NCBI GenBank assembly: GCA_023512835.1
Contig: CM042085.1
Coordinates: 35,232,324 to 35,296,323, forward strand
Reading direction: 5' to 3'
DNA: 64,000 nt
Source: Taxillus chinensis
Lineage: Eukaryota; Streptophyta; Magnoliopsida; Santalales; Loranthaceae
Under the pieces are notes generated by a model, which was not told where the DNA came from, searched no databases, and saw only the letters and a list, made by a program, of their open reading frames with translations. The position numbers and the translations under genes are program-made. Of this stretch, positions 45,331 through 55,164 are shown one piece after another. Numbering within the stretch: the stretch's first letter is position 1; each line of letters opens with the position of its first letter.

Positions 45331-46068
45331 ATAGAGGTATAGACCAAATTCTACCTAAGAACCCTAGGACAAAGAGGGATTAGCAAGAAGAACATAACCC
45401 ACCTCAAGTAAACGCAACACAAAGAATATTTTGTTCCCACGCCGAACGCCGTCCGCCCACGAGACACCGACCACCCACACAAGACGCCGCAGCAACCGGG
45501 AGCTCTCCTTCCTCTCTCTCTCTCTCTGCGACGGTTGGTGGAGCAACAAACCCTAAACCTAAAACAAGAGGGGCTTCTCCTCCTTATATAGACAACACAA
45601 CATCAAAACGACATAGTTTTGATTAAGTGAATCCCAAAGATCAAAACGACGTAGTTTTGATGGAACAAGCTATGACCTTCACACATCCATACACTCCAAA
45701 ATACTCACTATTTGCACTTGGTCCTTTAGGAAGAAATCATCGACAAAACAAAAGGAAGACAACCATGCAAAAACATGTCCACACGAAAAGCCCATCTCAC
45801 GTGCATTCTCGCGTGCGGCTCCAAATGGCCTAGAATTTTTCCCACAAGCCTTGGAACAACATCGGGGAAGGCTCTATTGCAAAATATCACCGCACGTGAA
45901 AAGCCATTCTCACGTGCATTCTCACGTGCACTCCTATTGGGCTCAAACTTTGCCTCTTGCTTGCTCATCAACATACAAGATGATTTAGCCAAAGTGTGTG
46001 GAAAGAAAAACCCCTTAAAACCCAACAATTTCCACTCAAAAGGCCACCCGCAAACACGGGTCATTACA
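44338..46068 (-). repeat. Solo LTR I, A-like Tekay family
   Basis: Runs TGTCATCCCGGATTTCC to GGTCATTACA on the plus strand, in the middle of copia element D, with no internal sequence. It has the TTTAACCGCCTCT array (44850-44975), a TA repeat (45294-45327), ACGT palindromes (45602-45623, one change, and 45640-45661) and a TATA box near 45591. The flanks (ACCTT left, CGCCG right) do not form a duplication. Confidence 0.85.
45294..45327. repeat. TA microsatellite
   Basis: About 34 bp of alternating AT in LTR I; shorter versions lie at the same place in the other LTRs (4195, 14155, 21340). Confidence 0.9.
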
Positions 46069-46378
46069 CGCCGACCAACCAACAAGCACCAGTGAAGCAA
46101 GAAATGATGTTGCGATGATATGGATCTTGATCCTCGACGTCTCTCCGAACCAGCTAATACAAAAATCTATAGTATTGGAGTAGCTCAATGTCCTTCCGGA
46201 CCAACTAATACAGAAATCTCAGTAGCGGAGAAGCTCAACCTACGAATTCCCTTAAATTTCCCAATTTGGAAGAGCTTCGAATTATCGAGGATGCACTATC
46301 ACAAGCACAGAACCTACAAGTGGTTTGAAACCATCCATATAATCAAGTGATTGGTGATCCCACTGGTGTAAGGACAAG
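46069..46378 (+). pseudogene. Copia integrase-RT linker (element D)
   Basis: The end reads IIGDPTGVRTRAATS in a composite frame, the conserved lead-in to copia RT (usually IIGDxxxGVxTRS). The rest is weakly conserved. Confidence 0.6.
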
Positions 46379-47280
46379 GGCAGCCACCTCTAACATGTGC
46401 CTGTATTCATGCTTTCTATCTCGAATCGAATCAAAGGTGGTTGATGAAGCCCTACAAGATTCTAATTGGATTGAAGCTATACAAAAAGAGCTAAATCAAT
46501 TTAAAAGGAACAATGTGTGGACATTTGTACCAAGGCTAAAATCGTAACACGTCATAGGGGTCAAATGGGTATTGGAATAAACTTGATATATACGGAATAG
46601 TAATCGAAACAAACCCAAGCTGGTGGCCAAAGGTTATCATCAAGAAGAAAGCATTGAGTATGACAAAACCATCGCTCCAAGACTAGACTTGAGGTAATAA
46701 GAATGTTTTTAGCTTTGCGTCATACGAAAATTTAAAGGTCTATCAAATGGATGTCAAGAGTGCTTTTTAAATGGAGATCTTCAAGAGGAGTATACATTGA
46801 ACAAGCTCCAGTTAATTGAACCCAAGGCTGAACAAATAATGTACAAACTACAGAAAGCCTTGTATGGATTGAAGCAAGCTCTAAGAGCCGGTTGGAAACA
46901 CTGCCGAATTCTTGCTTGCAATAAATTTAGAAAGGAAAGATTGACACCACACTGTTCTTACTGAAAGATAAGGGTCACACCTTAATCGTACAAATATATG
47001 CGGATGATATCATTTTTGGATCATCTAATCCGAACCTTTGCGAAGAATTTGTAAAGTTGATGGTAGCAAGTTTGAGAAGAGCTTGATGGAAGAACTATCC
47101 TATTTCCTTGGGATTAAAGTCAAACAACTAAAGGAAGGTATATTCATTAACTATGCTAAATATACACGCAATTTAATTCGAAAGTTTGGTATGCAGGACT
47201 CATCTCCCATGAAAACTCCAATGCCGATCAATGCAAAATTAGATTCGATCCTAATCGGCAAATTAGTAAACATGACTTAA
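46379..47280 (+). pseudogene. Copia reverse transcriptase (element D)
   Basis: EALQDSNWIEAIQKELNQFK and RNNVWTFVPR, then VAKGYHQEESIEYDKT, YQMDVKSAF and NGDLQEE, EQAPVN, KALYGLKQA, IYADDIIFGSSNPNLCEEF (catalytic YADD at 46997) and MEELSYFLGIKVKQLKEGIF. This is the complete series of copia RT motifs in order, SIRE-like in style. Stops after PRLKS (46544) and several frameshifts inactivate it; the catalytic aspartates remain. Confidence 0.92.
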
Positions 47281-47910
47281 TACAGAGGAATGATAGGGCC
47301 ATTGATATATCTTATAGTAAGTTGCCTAGACATCATGTTCGCTACTTGTATTTGTGCGAGGTATCAGGCTGATCCCCAAGAGTCACACATGCTTCATGTG
47401 AAATAAATATTACAATACCTAAAAGGACAAAGTGAACTTGGGTCTCTCTTATCCCAAGGAGTCCAATTTCTCCTTAGCCAAATATTCGATGTTAATTTTG
47501 TTGGTGTCGAATCGACAAGAAAAGCACAAGTGGACCCTATCATTTCCTTGGTAACAAACTTATATCGTGGTTAGTAAGAAATAAAATTTAGTTAAGTGAA
47601 TATATAACTACGGGGAGTTCTCACAAGCGAACTTTTATAGATGCAAAGTTAAACTTAACGACTATGGTTTCTACATGACATATGTTCCACTATATTGTAA
47701 CAATACAAATGCAATTGTTATCTCCAACAATCCTATCACGCACCCAAAGACCAAGCACATAGAGAGTCAGGTATCACTTTATTCGTGACCATGTTCTCAA
47801 AAAGCATATATCTCTTGAACATGTTGCCTCGGATGATCAACTTAAGGCATACTCACAAAGCCCCTACCACATGCAAGATTTTACGAATTGTTACTCAAAT
47901 TAGGTATGCT
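47281..47910 (+). pseudogene. Copia RNase H (element D)
   Basis: YRGMIGPLIYLIVSCLDIMF, ILQYLKG, DVNFVGVESTRKAQVDP, then YCNNTNAIVISNNPITHPKT and KHIE, YHFIRDHVLKKHISLEHV. These match the copia RNase H region (SDADFAG...DRKSTSG and DNxSAIxxSKNPxxHxRTKHIE). The first aspartate site (SDAD) has become DVNF. Scattered stops. Confidence 0.88.
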
Positions 47911-48149
47911 TGATCTTTTTACATAGCTTTTACATACATTCTCCCGAAGTTCATAGCTCAAGAACATACGTTGTCGTTACTCCTAATAGTGAGAAACAAT
48001 TCTTTGGACTTAAATGCTAGTCATACTTAAATTTGAATCGTGCATTATTACTTACGATAATATTCATATAATTCTAAACGGGACAACGCTTACTATTTCA
48101 GACTGAATTTGGTAAAACCAACATAATTAAGAATATATGAATGAGCCTT
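47911..48149 (+). other. Region downstream of copia pol
   Basis: AT-rich, with no coding motif. In SIRE-like elements an env-like region or 3' UTR would be expected here; none is legible. It is interrupted at 48149 by the CACTA element. Confidence 0.4.
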
Positions 48150-48240
48150 CACTATAAAGAAATCAGGCCTACGTAACATCAAATAATAACATTATTAAAA
48201 AAGTGTTATAATAAGGGTGTAATTATTAAAAAAAGCACGA
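48150..48240. repeat. Left terminal and subterminal repeats of CACTA element
   Basis: Terminal inverted repeat of about 21 bp with 2-3 mismatches to the right end, followed by CGTAACA and GTGTTATA words as transposase-binding-type subterminal repeats. Confidence 0.8.
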
Positions 48241-48329
48241 AGTAAGATTAGGCGGGATATTTTGGTGAATGTTAATATTACCGCCGACGACCGCCTCTCA
48301 AAATTCACACAAAACGCTCTCTCATATTT

Positions 48330-48570
48330 ACATTCTCTCTCTCTTGATCTATCTCAAAAACCTTATTCTCGAAAGTGTTCGGACCGGGAAGTCTCTAAGT
48401 CCATCTAGGTCGAAGAAGAGCACGTCATCTTTAACGTGGGTAAGCGGTATGTCATCGGAGAATGCAAGGCGATGCTGCCCGGCAAGCTCAAGACGGTTCA
48501 GGATGAGGTTTTGAGACCGTCGATTCTAGAGTTCGTAGGGCACTACCGAGGATAATGCTGGTCAGGTCCG
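48330..48570 (+). pseudogene. Unidentified coding-like fragment in CACTA
   Basis: One frame reads VEEEHVIFNVGKRYVIGECK and AMLPGKLKTVQDEVLRPSIL; an alternative open frame is arginine/serine-rich (48269-48514). GC content is higher than in the surrounding DNA, as for an exon. A GT follows near its end. I do not recognise the gene. Confidence 0.35.
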
Positions 48571-49274
48571 AGGGGTTTATTGCTACTCATGTTTTATGAT
48601 TTGTCAAAAAGGTTTAGTAGTATATTCTATCTTCGATGATATTATAAATGGTGAGTCTGTGATTATTCTCTTGTGTTTAGATCCGTGGATTTGTGGGTTT
48701 TCATATGCAATTGGTATGGGGTTTTTTGTTGATCTTTGGATTGGGTTTTTAGTTTCGATGAATTTCTGATAAACTACATGTGAATGAAAATTTTGGCTTT
48801 TTTGTGAAATCAATTAACTTCTGGGTTTAAAGGGTAGGTCCAAGAATGAATGGCTTTGGTTTTACTACAATTTTCAAACTTGAGTTAAGTTTAATATTTT
48901 TTGTTAAACAAATTCCATCAAATTGATCTTAGATTTCCTATATGTATTAATAGTTCCCATGCCGTCATTGGATTTGCCTTCTTGACCATTGTTTGCATGC
49001 TTATTGTCATTAAAAATAATAAGACAAACTACTTGTATAGAAGATGTTAAATCTGTGTTTCGGTGCATTCATTTCCTGATTAGTGTTATTCTTGGTGCAT
49101 ATTTGTGTTCTTAATTTTCTTTTCCATATAAATGATGTTTGATGATTCATAGTTGACTACTTGTTATTTGTGTGTGATTAGTTATGGTTTTACATGTTTG
49201 CTCACTACCAGGTTGGAAGATGAGTTACAACCATGGTCGTCCCTTTAATGCTCTTACAATAGTTGAAATTTTTA

Positions 49275-49400
49275 GACTTCACTGATCAAAAAGAATACGA
49301 AGCATGGCAATGAGAAATTTGAAACTTCTTGAAGTTGGACTCATTTTACATCCTTACAGGGGCCTTTGGAGAAGTCTAACATTGCTACGTGACTCGACAA
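49275..49400 (+). pseudogene. Possible DUF810/MUN-domain gene fragment in CACTA
   Basis: Across one frameshift: DQKEYEAW, then RNLKLLEVGLILHPY and PLEKSNIA. This resembles the plant DUF810 (PATROL1-like, MUN-domain) pattern in which a RxLxLLExGLLLHPxxPL-KS segment precedes RLRQII. Those proteins act in membrane trafficking. The match is short and recalled from memory, so it is tentative. Confidence 0.45.
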
Positions 49401-49675
49401 ATTATCCGTACGACCTATAATGTCCTTCATAGATTACTAATGTCCTTCATATTGATTTGCTTTAAATTTTGTATGAATTAACCGGGGTTATAATATATGT
49501 TGTTCCTTTTAAGAATGATCATCTTCTAAATATTGAAATCTATGAATAAACGGGTGTTATTTTATGACATGGTTTTGGAATTGGATTTTGTTTTGATTCG
49601 TTTTTTTATACGTACTAACAAGGCTCTAAGTTTGTTTGATGTAATTGTGCAAGTAATTTCTGAATTTTATTTTGT

Positions 49676-50150
49676 GCGAAGAGAGCGATGAGCTAGAGGC
49701 TATCTTGGGGTTGGGTGCACCTTACTTCTTGGCTACAAGTGTCTGGGGAGCCCGCACATTTGGATTCTATGATTCTTCAAGAAATACTACTCGGATATTG
49801 TTAGGCCTGAGTATGTAGAAAAATATAAAACCTTGTCTTACCTTGCTGGTTCTTCATCAATTGAGGTAATTGCTGATGTCGCCCTATGCCACTATGGATG
49901 CGGTGAAAGTTTGCGTCCAAACTCGCCCTAGATTTGCGCAGGCTTGGGAGATGGGTTCCCCAAGTTTTTGACCTCCGAAGGTGTTCCGGGTATGTTTCTC
50001 ATTAAAAACCAACCCTTGTTAATGCTTAATAGTGCTGGTTTTCATTTGTTATTACTTATTTTAGTACTTTTTGATTCCTTGTAATTTTACTAGGTTGTAC
50101 AAGGGTATTGCTCCACTTTGAGGACGTCGATTCCATTTAAGCTACCATTT
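49676..50150 (+). pseudogene. Mitochondrial phosphate carrier fragment (PHT3/MPT type) in CACTA
   Basis: First exon-like block (49676-49989): ARGYLGVGCTLLLGYKCLGS, FFKKYYSDIVRPEYVEKYKT, LSYLAGSSSIEVIADVALC, and in a shifted frame FAQAWEMGSPSF and GDGFPKFLTSEGVPG. Second block (50094-50150): LYKGIAPL-stop-GR. These track the central repeat of plant mitochondrial phosphate carriers, inner-membrane proteins importing phosphate for ATP synthesis. The boundaries look like GT..AG introns. Stop codons (one inside GFY-EFFKKYY) and frameshifts show a dead copy. Confidence 0.85.
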
Positions 50151-50311
50151 CTCCCCACCCTTTTCTCTAGAATATCTCTCTCGATTTCCTGTGAACATTC
50201 CCTCTTGTCCTAAGTTGTTAACTCAATGAAAATGGCCTTATCCACACAACTTTTGCATCTCAAATTTTGTTTATGCTATTATTGCAATTATTATTGTTTC
50301 AATAGTAGGTC

Positions 50312-50556
50312 TGATCATTACAAGCTCTCTCCCTAAACTAAGGAAATAATTTGATAGGCATCAAGTCGATGCGATTTGTGCTTACCGGTTAAAAATTTTG
50401 TTCAAAACGGCAATGCTTTGTTAATGAATGATACACGTAGGCGACTTTTGGAAAAGGGTTACAAGAATCCAATTCTATTGCTCCATCCATTAGGAGGTTT
50501 TACAAAGGAAGATGATGACCCCTTGGATATTTGAATAGAACAACATATCAAGGTCT
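50312..50556 (+). pseudogene. ATP sulfurylase fragment in CACTA
   Basis: [21 protein letters not shown], then [20 protein letters not shown] and [20 protein letters not shown] followed by DI-stop-IEQHIK. This matches plant ATP sulfurylase from the LDHYxLSPxxLR segment through the nucleotide-binding region NPVHNGHALLMxDTRRRLL. The enzyme makes adenosine phosphosulfate in sulfate assimilation. The catalytic HxGH-type histidines are replaced in this copy (VQNGN), and it has a frameshift and stops, so it is a captured pseudogene piece. Confidence 0.88.
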
Positions 50557-50785
50557 TCTACTAATTATCTTCGTAAGAAAATATGAACTCAAGCAAGCAT
50601 GATAGATGTATATATTTTGTTATGTAGAAATTAAACTTGTCAAAATGAATATTTGGAAACTCCCAAGATTCTTCCATTTTTCAACTTGGACAGATGATGA
50701 ATTTAGTAAAATCTTGGTGCCCATGTGGCGGTTATTTGCTATCTTGTTTAATGCTGGATGAAAATTCGTTTTGGTCCTGATTTTG

Positions 50786-53005
50786 CAGATGGAGCTTAGT
50801 TCAAAAGTATGCAATCCATTTATTGTGGAGTACAAAGATTCCTGGTGGAAAAGGTAAGCGGTTTTTTTCCTGTGGACCTCTTTTCCTTTCATGACTTTAC
50901 ATTTTAATAGGAACCAGTCCTTTTTTGAAAATATTTCCCATCAAATTTTACTTGGAGAAAGTCTGTTTATGATTCTGTAATTGCTCATAGCTCTTGATTA
51001 CTTGCACACAAACCATATTCTTCATCGTGATGACAAGGTAAGTGTTATTTGGGTGTTGTTAGTAGGGGTGTTAGTTTTTAATGATTATATGCAATCTGTC
51101 CGATGTTGATCAGATTTTGCTTTTAGTGTTCAAATATATTTTTGACAAAAGACCAGGATGTACGTCTAGGTAATTTTATTTTATTTATTCTAAATCCTTG
51201 CTGTTTCCAAATCATGGAAGTTTTAAATCCTTGGTCTCCATGATTCCAATTTATTTATTTTGTATTAGATTTATAAGCCTCACATTGGATGCGAGTGAGT
51301 TTGGTCTTGCCAAATTGTTAATCTATGACAATCTTGTGCCCTCTCGTAAATAATAGCCTCTCGCATCAAAAATAACTTGGTTCGTATTTTCCAAAGATAC
51401 TTGATCAAACGGTGGTTCTTTTCCTTAAATGCAGTGTCAGACAAGATTTTTAGCCTCTACCTGGCTAGCTAATGTCGTTAAATCTCTCTTCAAAATAATA
51501 AATTCCCTAAGTTTGCACTAAAAGAATAGCGGCAAGAAAGGTTCGAACCCACAAGGATTAGCCTAGTTCTCTAGTTCTCAAATCAAAGCACCAATTACTC
51601 TTGTTCTATAAAATGTCTTGGCAAAAAGTTTTCTTTTTTTAAACTAAAGATCTAATTTTTATTTGATTTTGAATAAACAAAGAAAGTAAAAGTTGGTTTT
51701 AGGGTTAAGTTTCAAGGATTAAAAGCATCTAGGGTCACAATTTCACCTTCCTATGTTGTCTCTAATGTTCATGGTATTAGGGTTGTCCTGATTGAAAACA
51801 TGCTAAACCTCAAGCCAAGGACAACAAATGGTCATTAAGGTCCTTTTAAGAGTTGTATGCCGGAATAGTCATCAAAACACACAAACGTGCAAAGCCAATA
51901 AATCATACTTGCAAAGGATAATGATCACACCAATTACAAATAAGTTATAAATCTCAATCTGCCCAGGACTAGGGCTAAGAATACCAAGGTGTACATCCAA
52001 AGATGGAATTAAGAAGAGATTCATAAAACATGCAAAACTCAATAAATCCAAACCCAATATTCATAAACACGGCAAACAACAAGGGGCTACATTGCCTCCC
52101 CTAGATTAAAAGACTACTCACGCATGATTACAAGCAAAACCATAGCGAAAAGCTCAACATCTTCTTGTTGATCACGCCAGACAAAGCCAAAGTTTGAATC
52201 CGGGCTCAAAATCCGCGAGACTGCTCTCCTAGTCAAGGAGCACCTCCAAGTGGTGGAGCCTCTCTCTCTCTAAAACGTGTAGGAGTTAGCACCACAAAGC
52301 ATGGGGCGTGGAGCTCTTATTTATAGAGTTTGGATGGGCCTTGAAGTGTGTAACTAGCCCATCTATCAAAACGCGTAGTTTTGATAAGTAACACTCGAAA
52401 CTTTAAAATCTCTATCTTCCATCCACAATTTGGACTTGGGCCTTCGGGAACAAATGATCGGCATGGAAAAACGATAGGATCGGTCCAAAAATATCTCCGC
52501 ACGTCAATTTGCACGTGATATGGTGAATTCACGTGCACCTCCAAATCGCTCAAACTTCTCCCCAAGCTTCCTTGCATCTGTAGAGGCATGAGAGGCAAAA
52601 ATAAAGCTTGCACGTGAAATGGGTGATTCACGTGCAGCTCCAAATGCTCTAAAATTTCTGTGGTAGGTAGATTACATCATTAAGAAATTTTTGTTCTTGC
52701 ATGCCAATTGTTTGAGGCCATCTACTATGTCAAAAGTGAGCTCCAAAATCGCCAAAAAAGCATTAAAAACGCATGTATTTGCAAATAGCATCTTCCCAGG
52801 GGTTAGAGCAAATATATATGATATATGAAGCAATAAGGCTCTAATCACGCTCTTAAACATCCTAAATAAACACTAGAATAACGGCATAAAATGCACGTTA
52901 TCGGCAGGTCATGGGCACAATTACTTATATGTGCCCTCTAAACTTTACGATATTCATTATGGTTCCAACTTCCAAGTCGAGACATATGTCTTTAGGTAAC
53001 CGCAC
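50786..53005 (+). pseudogene. NEK-type protein kinase fragment in CACTA, split by a solo LTR
   Basis: Five exon-like blocks in order: MELSSKVCNPFIVEYKDSWW (from 50791, preceded by TTTTGCAG); ALDYLHTNHILHRDDK (to 51037, then GTAAGT); SNIFLTKDQDVRLG (51127-51170); EFGLAKLLIYDNL (51297-51347); and, beyond the LTR, VMGTITYMCP and LNFTIFIMVP (52908-53000). They follow the catalytic domain of plant NIMA-related kinases: helix C, HRDxK loop, DFG, activation segment. HRDVK has become HRDDK and DFG has become EFG, so catalysis would be lost. Confidence 0.88.
51435..52902 (-). repeat. Solo LTR K, Tat/Athila type, inside the CACTA element
   Basis: The same family as LTR G (497-1992), with matching palindrome (52374-52394, one base shorter), TATA box (52317-52325) and terminus GTTATC. 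Left flank TGCAG (51430-51434) and right flank GGCAG (52903-52907) form a 4-of-5 target duplication. No internal element sequence, so it is a solo LTR left by LTR-LTR recombination. Confidence 0.9.
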
Positions 53006-53600
53006 TCACATTCACGCAAGCGAGGTATGCGTGTATGCCATTGTATGCACACATAATGACACAGATTGTATTATTAATTTCTTATGGAACTCAATATACG
53101 CCTATTAATATTTATTTTATATAGGGTGTTGTATATATGAAATGATCGCTTACATGCCTACATTTAAAGCATTTGTAAGTATCCAATTGATATAAGGTTG
53201 AATTGATTATTGGTTTTTTCAATAAATGTTGGATTGATTATTGTTTTTTCTTACAGAATGGAGTGCTTGCAAATTATCTGGCATGGAATGAAGATGACAT
53301 TACTAGGGATTTTGATTCATCCAATTTAGTATTTATATTATGGTTTGTAAAAAAATAGATGTTATAAAATATTTTGGATATGTTAGTTATTTTTTTTATT
53401 GTAATACTTTAGAATACCATGAGATGTTAATAATAATTTGGATAGTTTGGTCTTTTGGAATATTGGTTGTTTTTTATAATATACAAGTATTTATGAAATT
53501 GTAATCAATAATTGTAAGCATTTGAGCAAGGCGTGCCATATTTTTGTGTTATTAATTGTAAGCCTTTTTGGTATGTTAGGTCCCGTTTTGGCTTATGGTA
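53006..53600 (+). other. Remaining CACTA interior
   Basis: AT-rich. A block at 53258-53340 (NGVLANYLAWNEDDITRDFD) follows a TTTCTTACAG acceptor-like sequence and could be another exon fragment, but I do not recognise it. Confidence 0.35.
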
Positions 53601-53908
53601 TGTCGGTCACTTTCGTAACACAAAAAAAAGTCATATTGTATGATCTTCGATAACACATAATTATAACATAATAAAAGTGTTACGTAAAGAGTGCTATAGG
53701 AAGCCTAAAAAAGCTTATGAAAATGTTTCATAAGACAATAACATGTGTTACTTGTATGATCTATCGTAACATAAAATCGTAACACATCAAAAAGTGTTTC
53801 GAAAAGTGGGGGACTTTTAATAAGTCAAGGGACCTAACACCCCAAAAGTGTTACGGTATCCTACGGTAACACTTTTATGTCTTCTTAAAGGCCTGATTTC
53901 TTGTAGTG
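53601..53908. repeat. Right subterminal and terminal repeats of CACTA element
   Basis: Many copies of CGTAACAC/GTGTTACG in both directions, then the terminal inverted repeat ending GTAGTG. This is the expected structure of a CACTA end. Confidence 0.85.
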
Positions 53909-53911
53909 CTT

Positions 53912-55164
53912 CTTTGTATTTCATGATTGCTATTTTCACTATTCACCACATGTCTTGTAATGAACTCCAATTCGAATGAAATTTCACCACTTATTTGTTG
54001 AAGATTAAAATAGGTTGGTTCAACAAGTAGTGGTTATAATCACATTTGATCTAATCTACACCTTGGTGACGTTTTGTCTTTAAGGATAGAAACTGACACA
54101 ATCTAAATGTTCTAATTCTTATTTCGGGAAAAGTCATTCGAGAGGATCTCATGATCTCGGGGAGAATGGCTCACTTTGTTCGTTAAGTAATCCCCCTTTG
54201 ATATGTCTCATGACCTTTATCCTGTGAAGTTTATCCGGGGAGAGTTTCTTTAAGAGGATTTAACGATCTAAGGGAAGTATACTAAAGTCTACTTCTCCCC
54301 GATATGTCTCGGTCACTCTATCCCTATAAGCTTTTACTCTTGGGTCTGATTAAACAAGCTTTGTAGAATGGAATTGTGGTATGAATTGTATGATTTCGTC
54401 TTTAACTATGTATTTTAAGAATGAGAATCAATTGATTACACATTCATCATGTCATTTTGTCTCCACCCTCACTCATGGATCTTGAGTTGGCTAAATTTAT
54501 AGATTTAATTAATCTTTCATACCTCTATCAATATGAAGGCTTAGCTTGTTGACGATCGAAATTATGTGTTTATCATCTCGTTATATTTAATCGTCCGCTA
54601 GTTAAGCTTTCACTATCTAGCATATACTTGTTTCTCTCTTGTCATTATTCCCATGCATAAGTTTTATTTATGATTTGGTTAGTCCGCACTTAATCATATG
54701 ATTTTACTCATATCGATCTAACACCATCCTCGTTAACCCTTTCCTCTCTTTTAGCTACTTTTACAAAGCTACGGGTTGATTCACTTTGCACTCTAATGTT
54801 TTATTTGTTTGAGGTCTTAGATTTTAGGTGTTGTGGTTCCTCTTATTCCTTACCTTCTAGATTGCAAAGGAATCTTTGTCTCTATTATTTTAAACACTAA
54901 GTATATATTTTTATCACACGAAACAAGTCAATTATCCGGATCACGCTTGCTACGGATCTCCCCAATCCGGATGATGGTCGGTAGTCTCTTTCACCGACTC
55001 TTGGATCTACACAATAATCAGAGTCGTGATCCCCAAGCATTATCCTACATCGTGTATATTTTGAGAGTTGTCATCATGGTTCATTAATGGCTTCTCGAGC
55101 CGGGCACATAAATCGCTTCAAATTCCAATTTTGGCACACTCATCATCCTTCGCTTAGTCCTTCT
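53912..55164. other. AT-rich non-coding sequence
   Basis: By position this resumes the sequence interrupted by the CACTA element, possibly the 3' part of copia element D. Two diverged copies of a segment with AGAGGAT, GATCT and CCxxTATGTCTC words (about 54135-54235 and 54245-54330) suggest a local duplication. The frame 54833-55087 is not recognised. Confidence 0.3.

Larger units (their letters stand above)
48150..53908 (+). mobile_element. CACTA transposon carrying host gene fragments
   Basis: Left end CACTATAAAGAAATCAGGCC and right end, inverted, GGCCTGATTTCTTGTAGTG: inverted termini of the CACTA (En/Spm) superfamily. TSD CTT on both sides (48147-48149 and 53909-53911). Subterminal GTGTTACG/CGTAACA words repeat inside both ends. 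No transposase was recognised, so it is probably non-autonomous. The interior holds fragments of several plant genes in plus orientation with intron-like breaks, and a solo Tat-type LTR. Confidence 0.9.
8781..55164 (+). mobile_element. SIRE-like Ty1/copia element D, decayed and repeatedly interrupted
   Basis: Colinear copia domains on the plus strand: gag with coiled region and zinc knuckle (9817-10870), protease (about 11200), pre-integrase and integrase (11540-11951, continuing 43741), reverse transcriptase (46370-47280), RNase H (to about 47900). The order PR-IN-RT-RH defines copia. It is broken by element C (11952-43735), solo LTR I (44338-46068) and a CACTA transposon (48150-53908). Both outer ends are uncertain; assignment of 53912-55164 to D is by position only. 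Confidence 0.7.
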
